Source: Phycisphaerales bacterium | GTDB taxonomy: Bacteria; Planctomycetota; Phycisphaerae; Phycisphaerales; UBA1924 | Direction of reading: 5' to 3' | DNA: 40,141 nt | NCBI GenBank assembly: GCA_020853815.1 | Contig: JADYYE010000113.1 | Location: 1-40,141, forward strand | Part shown: in pieces, positions 33,785-40,141 of the stretch | Position numbering within the stretch: position 1 is the stretch's first letter | How the letters are laid out: every line of letters begins with the position of its first letter | Program-made: the position numbers and the translations under genes | The notes under the pieces: generated by a model | The model's database searches: none | What the model was told of the DNA's origin: nothing | The model's input: the letters and a program-made list of their open reading frames with translations, nothing else

Positions 33785-34079
33785 GCCCCCGCCAATCGGC
33801 CACTCGCGCCGCTCCGGTTGAAATCTCCGGTGCCGCCAACATGGATTGCTGCGATCATTGGTTCGGGATCTGATTGGATCGGTGCCTGGATCAACCGCCG
33901 CGATTTCACCAGCCTCGCGCCCGGCCCGTCGACACCCGGGCGAGGGCACGGCTCCCGCTCCAATCGCACTTTGCTTGCCGAACAACATTCAGAACTCCGC
34001 ACTCTCAGCGCTCTCCCCGGTGAATGATCTTCTTGTCCGAGCTTCGCGACGCGGCATCACCCCGAAAGAGGAACACCGC

Positions 34080-34586
34080 TTGCCCGATCCAGACTCCTCA
34101 GCCTCGCGCCTCTCCCATCTCACTCCCGACGGCCGGGCCCACATGGTCGACGTGGGTGACAAGCCCATCACCGCGCGCTCCGCCACCGCCGAGGGCTTCG
34201 TTCGCGTCTCACCCGAACTCGCGGCCCGCATCCGCGAGAACTCGCTCGCCAAGGGGTCGCTGCTCGAGGTCGCGCGCCTCGCGGGGATCCAGGCCGCCAA
34301 GCGCACCGACGAACTCATCCCGCTCTGCCACACGCTCCCGCTCGACGCCATCGACGTGCGTGCGGAGTTGCTCGACGATCGCGTGCGGATCGTCGCGACC
34401 GCGCGCACCCAGTCGCGCACCGGCGTGGAGATGGAGGCGCTGACCGCGGTCGCCGTCGCGTGCCTCACGGTGATCGACATGGGCAAGGCCGTCGACAAGG
34501 GGATGGTGATCGAGGGCATCCGCGTGCTGGAAAAGACCGGCGGGCGATCGGGCGCCTACACCGCTCCGGCCAGGGGCACGCCATGA
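34080..34586 (+). CDS. moaC: Cyclic pyranopterin monophosphate synthase
   Basis: MoaC completes the first step of molybdenum cofactor synthesis, turning 3',8-cyclo-GTP into cyclic pyranopterin monophosphate. The 168-residue product has MVDVGDKPITARSATAEG, KRTDELIPLCHTLPLDAIDV and MGKAVDKGMVIEGIRVLEK, the conserved family segments, and normal length. The start is taken as TTG at 34080, with AAGAGGA about 8 nt upstream; this gives the typical LSHLTPDGRAHMVDV beginning. moaA is not in the window. The gene overlaps mogA by 4 nt (ATGA). Confidence 0.93.
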   Translation: MPDPDSSASRLSHLTPDGRAHMVDVGDKPITARSATAEGFVRVSPELAARIRENSLAKGSLLEVARLAGIQAAKRTDELIPLCHTLPLDAIDVRAELLDDRVRIVATARTQSRTGVEMEALTAVAVACLTVIDMGKAVDKGMVIEGIRVLEKTGGRSGAYTAPARGTP

Positions 34587-35140
34587 GCATGACGAATCCG
34601 ATCCGCGCCGGCGTGCTCACGGTCAGCGATCGCTGCTCACGCGGCGAGGCCACCGACACGTCCGGCCCCGCGCTCGCCGAACTCCTGCGCACCAGGCTCG
34701 GCGCCACCATCGTCGCGACCCGCTGCCTCCCGGACGAAAAAGACCAGCTCGCCGCGTGCTTCGTCGAATGGTCCCGCGCCGGCCTCGACCTCATTCTCAG
34801 CACGGGCGGCACGGGGCTGGCGCCGCGCGACGTCACGCCCGAAGCCGCACTCTCCGTCTTCGAACGCCAGCACCCGGGGCTCATGGAACTCGCCCGCCTG
34901 CGCTGCATGAGCAAGACGCCGCGGACGTTCCTCTCGCGCGGCGTCGCGGGCACCATCGGACGCACCCTGATCCTCACGCTCCCCGGCTCGCTCCGCGGCT
35001 CGACCGAGAACCTCGAAGCGCTCCTCGACATTCTGCCCCACGCGATCGAAACGCTTCGCGGCGAAGTGAAAGACGACGGCCGCCCCGACGCCGCGCCGTC
35101 ATCCGCGCCCGGCGCGAAGGTGATCCACCACGAGCGTTAG
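34583..35140 (+). CDS. mog: Molybdopterin adenylyltransferase (MogA/MoaB family)
   Basis: The 185-residue protein matches MogA/MoaB, which adenylates molybdopterin before metal insertion. Visible segments are GVLTVSDRCSRGEATDTSGPAL, the STGGTGLAPRDVTPEA loop that binds molybdopterin and TLILTLPGSLRGSTENL. The ATG overlaps the moaC stop; a second ATG lies two codons on. The C-terminal ~20 residues are a loose Asp/Pro/Ala extension. Lies between moaC and a mobA-like gene, so all three act in one pathway that would feed the formate dehydrogenase encoded back to back. Confidence 0.92.
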   Translation: MSMTNPIRAGVLTVSDRCSRGEATDTSGPALAELLRTRLGATIVATRCLPDEKDQLAACFVEWSRAGLDLILSTGGTGLAPRDVTPEAALSVFERQHPGLMELARLRCMSKTPRTFLSRGVAGTIGRTLILTLPGSLRGSTENLEALLDILPHAIETLRGEVKDDGRPDAAPSSAPGAKVIHHER

Positions 35141-35234
35141 TGTCGCCGGAGAGCTCCGTGCGCCCTTGCAATGCACGCCGGATTGCCCCAGGTGGCCCGG
35201 CGGTCCCCGCCGGTGTCTTCATCCGAACTCCGCC

Positions 35235-35807
35235 ATGCAACCGCACCAAGCCCATCTCGCCGCCATCCAGCCCGTCGTCCTCGTCGGCGGCAAGAGTTCC
35301 CGCTTCGGACGCGACAAGCTCCGCGAACCCATGCACGACGGCGTGCTCGTGCAGCGGCCCATCAACGCGCTCCGCTCCGTCTTCGGACCGCGCGTCATGC
35401 TCGTCGGCGACTGCGACCCCACGCTCCTCCCGCTCGCCGACGGCATCATCCACGACCGGCACCCGGGCGTCGGACCGATCGGCGGCGTGATCTCCGCGCT
35501 CGCGTGCGCCAACTCCCCCGTCTTCGTCGCCGCCGGCGACATGCCCAACATTGATGCCGCCACCATCAACGCGCTGCTCGCGGCGTTTGCTACCAACCCA
35601 GCCGCTCTCGCGCTGTTCGCCGGCGATCCCGCGCCGCACCCGACCCTCGCGATCTACCGCGCCGAATCTCTCCCCATCCTGCGCGAGAGACTCGCGCGCC
35701 ATCAGCGGGCGCTCCACTCGGCCCTTCCCGCCGATCGCGTCGTACTCGTTCAATGCGATCCCCGGGCCTTGGCCAACGTGAACACCCCGGGCGACAAGCC
35801 TCTCTGA
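35235..35807 (+). CDS. mobA: Molybdenum cofactor guanylyltransferase (MobA-like)
   Basis: The 190-residue product has the nucleotidyltransferase signature VLVGGKSSRFGRDK near its N-terminus, then HPGVGPIGGVISAL and AAGDMPNI, as in MobA. MobA joins GMP to molybdenum cofactor to form the MGD cofactor used by DMSO-reductase-type enzymes such as formate dehydrogenase. An in-frame ATG at 35166 would add 23 residues of unlikely sequence; neither start has a good ribosome site. Separated from the mogA stop by 94 nt, so it may be in the same transcript. Confidence 0.85.
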   Translation: MQPHQAHLAAIQPVVLVGGKSSRFGRDKLREPMHDGVLVQRPINALRSVFGPRVMLVGDCDPTLLPLADGIIHDRHPGVGPIGGVISALACANSPVFVAAGDMPNIDAATINALLAAFATNPAALALFAGDPAPHPTLAIYRAESLPILRERLARHQRALHSALPADRVVLVQCDPRALANVNTPGDKPL

Positions 35808-35839
35808 GTCGGGATTGCGCAACGCCCGATATTCCCATT

Positions 35840-35852
35840 TCTGATAATCAGA
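35840..35852. promoter_or_regulatory. AT-rich palindrome TCTGATAATCAGA, possible operator
   Basis: A perfect 13-bp dyad (6-bp arms, 1-nt centre) in the 245-nt gap before the 2-oxoacid oxidoreductase operon. It contains TGATAATCA, which also forms the centre of classical Fur boxes, but the flanks do not extend the match. It is about 130 nt upstream of the predicted -35. Confidence 0.4.
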
Positions 35853-35969
35853 GCCACGCTCCGGGGGCGCGTACGCACACCGTTCGCATCGGGCCGCTCG
35901 CCCTGACGCCGCGCAAGTCCATGCCGGTGGCACATCCCTTGATTCATCGGCCCGTTTCCCGCCCATTTG

Positions 35970-35999
35970 TTGACTTTTGGACTCAGACGTCCTCAATAT
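35970..35999 (+). promoter_or_regulatory. Candidate promoter of the 2-oxoacid oxidoreductase operon
   Basis: TTGACT (35970-35975) is a near-consensus -35; CAATAT (35994-35999), 18 nt on, is a weak -10. Transcription would begin near 36006. A small hairpin GGCGC-AAT-GCGCC (36028-36040) then lies just before the ribosome site. Confidence 0.45.
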
Positions 36000-36052
36000 G
36001 GCGCGTGGTTTGCAGCGGAGGACCAACGGCGCAATGCGCCAAGGGGACCGCC

Positions 36053-36655
36053 ATGTTTGAAGTTCGCATCCACGGGCGGGGTGGCCAGGGCGTGGTGACG
36101 GCGGCGGAGATGCTGTCGATCGCCGGTTTCGAGGAGGGGTTCTGGGCGCAGGCGATTCCGAGCTTCGGCTCCGAGCGCATGGGCGCACCGGTGGTGGCGT
36201 TCTGCCGCCTGAACGAGAGCGAGATCCGCTCGCGCGAGCCCATCACGTCTCCCGACGCCGTGATCATCCAGGACCCGACCCTGCTCCATCAGGTCAAGGT
36301 CTTCGAGGGCATGTCCCCCGAGGGCTACGTGCTCATCAATTCCAGCCGGAGCCTCGACCAGCTCGGGATCGGCGAGTTCGTGGGCAAGCTCCCGCGCGGG
36401 CACGCCGCCTGCCTGCCCGCGACGGACCTGGCGCTGCGCCACGTCGGGCGTCCGGTGCCCAACGCCGTGCTGCTCGCGGGCCTGTGCGCGATCACGAGCA
36501 AGCTCAAGCTCGCGTCGATCGAGGCCGCCATCCGCCAGAAGTTCAAGGGCGAAGTCGGCGACAAGAACATCGCGGCGGCCCGCGACGCGTTCGCCATGTT
36601 CACCACCGTCGACATCAAGAAGGAAGGAGCACGGGCCCATGCTCAAACAGTGTGA
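36053..36655 (+). CDS. 2-oxoacid:ferredoxin oxidoreductase, gamma subunit
   Basis: The 200-residue subunit begins MFEVRIHGRGGQGVVTAAEM, the conserved start of pyruvate/2-ketoisovalerate oxidoreductase gamma chains, followed by AIPSFGSERMGAPVVAFCR and NAVLLAGLCA. In four-subunit enzymes this chain helps bind CoA. AAGGGGA precedes the ATG. First gene of the operon; it overlaps the alpha-subunit gene by 17 nt. Pyruvate is the likeliest 2-oxoacid, but the sequence alone does not prove it. Confidence 0.92.
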   Translation: MFEVRIHGRGGQGVVTAAEMLSIAGFEEGFWAQAIPSFGSERMGAPVVAFCRLNESEIRSREPITSPDAVIIQDPTLLHQVKVFEGMSPEGYVLINSSRSLDQLGIGEFVGKLPRGHAACLPATDLALRHVGRPVPNAVLLAGLCAITSKLKLASIEAAIRQKFKGEVGDKNIAAARDAFAMFTTVDIKKEGARAHAQTV

Positions 36656-37892
36656 GGGCTCCCAGGCCGTCGCCGAAGCGATCGGCCTGTGCCGTCCGCA
36701 GGTCATCTGCGCCTATCCGATCACCCCACAGACCCACATCGTCGAGGGGCTCGGCTCGCTGGTGAAAAGCGGGAAGCTCGCCAACTGCGAGTACATCAAC
36801 GTCGAGAGCGAGTTCGCGGCCATGTCGGTCGCCATCGGCGCCTCGGCCGCCGGCGCTCGCGCCTACACCGCCACCGCCAGCCAGGGCATCCTCTACATGG
36901 CCGAGGCCGTGTACAACGCCGGCGGCCTGGGCCTGCCCATCGTCATGACCGTCGGCAACCGCTCCATCGGCGCGCCGATCAACATCTGGAACGACCACAC
37001 CGACAGCATGGCCCTCCGCGACGCCGGCTGGATCCAGCTCTTCGCCGAGGACAACCAGGAGGCCGTCGACCTCCATATCCAGGCCTTCAAGCTCGCCGAG
37101 GAACTCTCGGTGCCCGTGATGGTCTGCATGGACGGGTTCATCCTGACGCACGCCTACGACCGCGTCGACATCCCCACGCAGGAACAGGTCGACGCCTTCC
37201 TCCCGCCCTATGAACCGCGCCAGGTGGTCGACCCCGACGACCCGGTGACGATCGGCGCGATGGTCGGCCCCGAGGCTTTCATGGAAGTGCGCTACCTCGC
37301 CCACGCCAAGCAGCTCCAGGCGCTGGAACGGATCCCCGAACTCGCCGTCGAGTTCAAGCAGAAGTTCGGGCGCGACTCGGGCGGCCTCATCCGCGAGTAC
37401 CGCGCCGACGACGCCGAAACCATCGTCGTCGGGCTCGGCTCGGTCAACGGCACGATCAAGGACGTCGTCGACGACATGCGGAAGGACGGCGTGAAGATCG
37501 GCAACGTGAGCATCGGCTCCTTCCGACCCTTCCCCACCGCCGCGCTCAACAAGGCCCTGGGCAAGGCCAAGCGCATCATCACCATCGAGAAGAGCCTGTC
37601 GGTCGGGATCGGCGGCAACGTCTCCCACAACCTGCGCATGGCCCTCCCCGATCGCAACACCACGGTCTACACCGTCATCGCCGGCCTGGGCGGGCGCCCG
37701 ATCACCCGCGCCAGCCTGAAGAAGGTCTTCAAGTCGGCGCTCGACGGCGCGCTCGAGCCCGTCAGCTTCCTCGACCTCAACCTCGGCGTGGTGGAGCGCC
37801 AGCTCGAGCGCGAACGCCTCGCCCGTCGCACCGGCCCCGCGGCCGAGGCGATCCTCCGCGACCTCTCCGCCGCACCCGCGACGGCCCACTAA
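36639..37892 (+). CDS. porA: 2-oxoacid:ferredoxin oxidoreductase, alpha subunit
   Basis: The 417-residue chain carries the pyrimidine-binding domain for thiamine diphosphate (AYPITPQTHIVEGL, NVESEFAAMSVAIGASAAGAR, TATASQGILYM), a NRSIGAPINIWNDHTDSMALRD loop and a C-terminal domain II (IGSFRPFP). It acts with the beta chain in oxidative decarboxylation of a 2-oxoacid to its acyl-CoA with reduction of ferredoxin. AAGGAG lies about 9 nt before the ATG, inside the gamma gene. Length is normal for a separate alpha chain. Naming as porA assumes pyruvate as substrate. Confidence 0.93.
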   Translation: MLKQCEGSQAVAEAIGLCRPQVICAYPITPQTHIVEGLGSLVKSGKLANCEYINVESEFAAMSVAIGASAAGARAYTATASQGILYMAEAVYNAGGLGLPIVMTVGNRSIGAPINIWNDHTDSMALRDAGWIQLFAEDNQEAVDLHIQAFKLAEELSVPVMVCMDGFILTHAYDRVDIPTQEQVDAFLPPYEPRQVVDPDDPVTIGAMVGPEAFMEVRYLAHAKQLQALERIPELAVEFKQKFGRDSGGLIREYRADDAETIVVGLGSVNGTIKDVVDDMRKDGVKIGNVSIGSFRPFPTAALNKALGKAKRIITIEKSLSVGIGGNVSHNLRMALPDRNTTVYTVIAGLGGRPITRASLKKVFKSALDGALEPVSFLDLNLGVVERQLERERLARRTGPAAEAILRDLSAAPATAH

Positions 37893-37902
37893 AGGACTCT
37901 CC

Positions 37903-38910
37903 ATGAGCGGTCCGCAACGCGTCAAGTTCTATCAGACCGGCACGTTCACCGTCGGCAATCGCCTGCTCGACGTCTCCGTCCGCAGCGTGCAGTCCGACAC
38001 CACCCGCAACAACTCGCTGAACTCCGGGCACCGCGCGTGCCAGGGGTGCGGCGAGGCGCTGGGCGCGCGCTACGCCCTCGACGCCGCCATGCGCGCCGTC
38101 AACGGCAAGCTCGTCGTGGCCAACGCCACCGGGTGCCTCGAGGTCTTCTCCACGCCGTACCCCGAATCCTCGTGGCGCGTCGCGTGGCTCCACTCCCTCT
38201 TCGCCAACGCCGCCGCCGTCGGCACCGGCATGGCCGCCGCCATGCGCGTCAAGGGACGCCACGACGTCCGCGTCATCGCCCAGGGCGGCGACGGCGGCAC
38301 CGTCGACATCGGCTTTGCCTGCCTCTCGGGCATGTTTGAGCGCAACGACGACGTGCTCTACATCTGCTACGACAACGAGGCCTATATGAACACCGGAGTG
38401 CAGCGCTCCAGCGCCACGCCCGCCGCCGCTCGCACCGCCACCACGCCCGCCGTCGGCGAGCAGCCCGGCAACGTCTTCGGCCAGGGCAAGAGCGTCCCGC
38501 TCATCGCCATGGCGCACGGCATCCCCTACACCGCGACCGCCTCGGTCTGCGACCTCCGCGACCTCGAATACAAGGTCGAGAAGGCCATGGGCTTCCGCGG
38601 CGCCCGATACATCCACGTCCACGTTCCCTGCCCCCTGGGCTGGGGCTGCGACACCGGCGACACGCTCAAGGTCGCGCGCCTGGCCGCCGAGTCGGGCCTC
38701 TTCCCGATCTTCGAGGCCGAGTACGGCGAGATCACCGGGCGCCGTCCGATCCGCAAGCAGATCCCGGTGGACGACTATCTCAAGGCCCAGAGCCGATTCG
38801 CGCATCTCTTCAAGGGCAAGGGCGATCCCGCCCGCGTGGCGATGATCCAGGCGATCGCCGACCGCAACATCCGCCGCTTCGGCCTGGTCCAGGAAGGAGC
38901 CCCCGCGTGA
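37903..38910 (+). CDS. porB: 2-oxoacid:ferredoxin oxidoreductase, beta subunit
   Basis: This 335-residue subunit binds thiamine diphosphate and a [4Fe-4S] cluster. CQGCGEALGARYAL supplies two cluster cysteines, ATGCLEVFSTPYP a third, and CPLGWGC a likely fourth. The diphosphate/Mg motif is GGDGGTVDIGF with DNEAYMNTGVQRS. It starts 10 nt after the alpha gene and its stop overlaps the next start as GTGA. No separate delta (ferredoxin) gene occurs in the operon so far. Confidence 0.93.
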   Translation: MSGPQRVKFYQTGTFTVGNRLLDVSVRSVQSDTTRNNSLNSGHRACQGCGEALGARYALDAAMRAVNGKLVVANATGCLEVFSTPYPESSWRVAWLHSLFANAAAVGTGMAAAMRVKGRHDVRVIAQGGDGGTVDIGFACLSGMFERNDDVLYICYDNEAYMNTGVQRSSATPAAARTATTPAVGEQPGNVFGQGKSVPLIAMAHGIPYTATASVCDLRDLEYKVEKAMGFRGARYIHVHVPCPLGWGCDTGDTLKVARLAAESGLFPIFEAEYGEITGRRPIRKQIPVDDYLKAQSRFAHLFKGKGDPARVAMIQAIADRNIRRFGLVQEGAPA

Positions 38911-40141
38911 ACAAGCCCTTCGCCATCACGCTGGACATCGGTTCGAGCCTCGTCAACAAGACCGGCTCGTGGCGCACCGAGCGCCCCGTCTATGTCGATC
39001 GCCTCCCGCCCTGCAACAACGCCTGCCCCGCGGGCGAGAACATCCAGCACTGGCTATACCTCGCGGAAGAAGGCAACTACGAGGAAGCGTGGCGCGAGAT
39101 CATGAAGAACAACCCCATGCCCGCGTGCATGGGGCGCGTGTGCTACCACCCGTGCGAGGACTTCTGCAACCGCGCCCGCGTCGACACCGCCGTCTCGATC
39201 CACAGCGTCGAGCGCTTCCTCGGCGACCTCGCGATCAGGAACAACTGGCGCGTCAAGCCCGACGCGCCCAGCACGGGGCGGCGTGTGCTCGTTGTCGGCG
39301 CGGGGCCCTCGGGCCTCTCCGCCGCCTATCACCTCGCGCGCATGGGCCACCACGTCACGATCTACGAGGCCGGCCCGTGGGCGGGCGGCATGATGCGCTT
39401 CGGCATCCCGAAGTACCGTCTCCCGCGTGACGTGCTCGACGCCGAGATCAAGCGCATCACCGACCTGGGCGTCACCATCAAGCTCAACCACAAGGTCGCC
39501 GACCTCGACCAGACGATGCGCACCGAGAAGTTCGACGCCGTCTTCCTGGCCGTCGGCGCCCACCTGGCCAAGCGCGCCTACATCCCCGCGGGCGACGCGG
39601 GCAAGATCTTGGACGCGCTCCAACTCCTCCGCGGCGTGGAAGCCGGCGACCAGCCGCTCCTGGGCCGTCGCGTGCTGATCTACGGCGGCGGCAACACCGC
39701 CATGGACGTCGCGCGTTCCGCCAAGCGCCTCGGCGCGTCGGAAGCGATCGTCGTCTACCGGCGCACCCGCGAGAAGATGCCCGCCCACGACTTCGAGGTC
39801 CGCGAGGCCGAGGAAGAGGGCGTGATGTTCAAGTGGCTCTCGACCATCAAGGCCGAGAGCGAGGGCAAGTTCACCGTCGAGAAGATGAAGCTCGACGACA
39901 AGGGCAAGCCCCAGCCCACCGGCGAGTTCGAGACCATGGAAGCCGACTCCTGCGTGCTCGCCCTGGGCCAGGACGTCGATCTCTCGTTCCTCGCCAAGGT
40001 CGACGGCCTCGCCATCGCCGACGGCGTGGTCGAGGTCGGTCCCGACATGATGACCGGGCGTCACGGCGTCTTCGCCGGCGGCGACATGGTCCCCGCCGAA
40101 CGCACCGTCACCGTCGCGATCGGGCACGGCAAGAAGGCCGC
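38907..40141 (+). CDS. GltD-like FAD/NAD(P) Fe-S oxidoreductase (partial, runs off window)
   Basis: At least 411 residues are present. The N-terminal domain is the two-cluster Fe-S domain of glutamate synthase small chain/dihydropyrimidine dehydrogenase (CNNAC, then ACMGRVC-YHPCEDFC). An FAD domain with VLVVGAGPSGLSAAYHLA follows and, inside it, an NAD(P)H domain with VLIYGGGNTAMDVA. Such proteins move electrons between NAD(P)H and Fe-S carriers. GTG start with AGGAAGGAG upstream, overlapping the beta-subunit stop. Position in the operon suggests it links 2-oxoacid oxidation to NAD(P)H, perhaps supplying the ferredoxin domain missing from the operon in its unseen C-terminus (inference). Ordinary glutamate synthase small chain is less likely, as no large chain is near. 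Confidence 0.88.
   Translation, partial: MNKPFAITLDIGSSLVNKTGSWRTERPVYVDRLPPCNNACPAGENIQHWLYLAEEGNYEEAWREIMKNNPMPACMGRVCYHPCEDFCNRARVDTAVSIHSVERFLGDLAIRNNWRVKPDAPSTGRRVLVVGAGPSGLSAAYHLARMGHHVTIYEAGPWAGGMMRFGIPKYRLPRDVLDAEIKRITDLGVTIKLNHKVADLDQTMRTEKFDAVFLAVGAHLAKRAYIPAGDAGKILDALQLLRGVEAGDQPLLGRRVLIYGGGNTAMDVARSAKRLGASEAIVVYRRTREKMPAHDFEVREAEEEGVMFKWLSTIKAESEGKFTVEKMKLDDKGKPQPTGEFETMEADSCVLALGQDVDLSFLAKVDGLAIADGVVEVGPDMMTGRHGVFAGGDMVPAERTVTVAIGHGKKA

Larger units (their letters stand above)
33685..34079. other. Divergent control region between fhs and moaC
   Basis: This 395-nt stretch has no convincing gene. The fhs promoter and a hairpin at its start point occupy 33725-33784. For the moaC side no promoter was clear. 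The moaC reading frame stays open back to 33846, but the extension is Arg/Pro-rich without a ribosome site. Confidence 0.5.

Noticed and set aside
33750-34079. Molybdenum cofactor riboswitch before moaC
   Set aside because: No extended conserved stem architecture could be recognised by eye; a covariance search would be decisive.
1-40141. tRNA, rRNA or CRISPR array
   Set aside because: No regular spaced repeats and no tRNA-like cloverleaf or conserved rRNA segments were seen; a tRNA scan was not possible.

Overview
The window looks like a chromosomal piece of a high-GC planctomycete, probably of the Phycisphaerae. The reasons are a giant surface protein that opens with the LEPR-XLL motif, a lipid-anchored sulfatase, a helix-turn-helix protein with a membrane tail, and a GspE-like ATPase fused to membrane segments. 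Lineage is inferred; there is no rRNA gene here. No tRNA, rRNA or CRISPR array was seen.

Region 1 (1-11967) is an envelope and accessory region. It starts with the tail of an IS630-type transposase. Then come a small lipoprotein, a sulfatase, a canonical PilT-like ATPase, two adjacent CsgG-like proteins, a membrane-tethered GspE-like protein whose nucleotide-binding motifs are degraded, a CvpA-like membrane protein with a long uncharacterised C-terminal part, a membrane-tethered HTH protein and a metallophosphoesterase.

Region 2 (12137-14407) holds a PlsC-type acyltransferase and a compact restriction-modification pair: a BglII/BstYI-like endonuclease followed 2 nt later by an MT-A70 adenine methyltransferase. 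The endonuclease gene is clearly lower in GC than its neighbours, so the pair looks acquired.

Region 3 (14380-24733) is one minus-strand gene of 9.6 kb for a 3193-residue exported repeat protein. It has a strong terminator after it and a long gene-free leader region before it.

Region 4 (24734-27240) has a bifunctional chorismate mutase/prephenate dehydratase and, divergent from it, an unknown membrane protein.

Region 5 (27241-40141) is a metabolic block. A minus-strand operon (formate-THF ligase, then an NAD-linked molybdenum formate dehydrogenase of two subunits) lies back to back with plus-strand moaC-mogA-mobA-like genes. The latter make the bis-MGD cofactor that such a dehydrogenase needs. 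Downstream is a plus-strand 2-oxoacid:ferredoxin oxidoreductase operon (gamma, alpha, beta) ending in a GltD-like Fe-S flavoprotein that runs off the window. Together these genes connect formate, folate-bound C1 units, 2-oxoacid oxidation, ferredoxin and NAD(P)H.

The items most worth a second look are the tethered pseudo-ATPase with its CvpA-like neighbour, the giant protein with what may be a dead protease domain at its end, the mixed-type restriction-modification pair, and a formate dehydrogenase that has lost one Fe-S cluster site.
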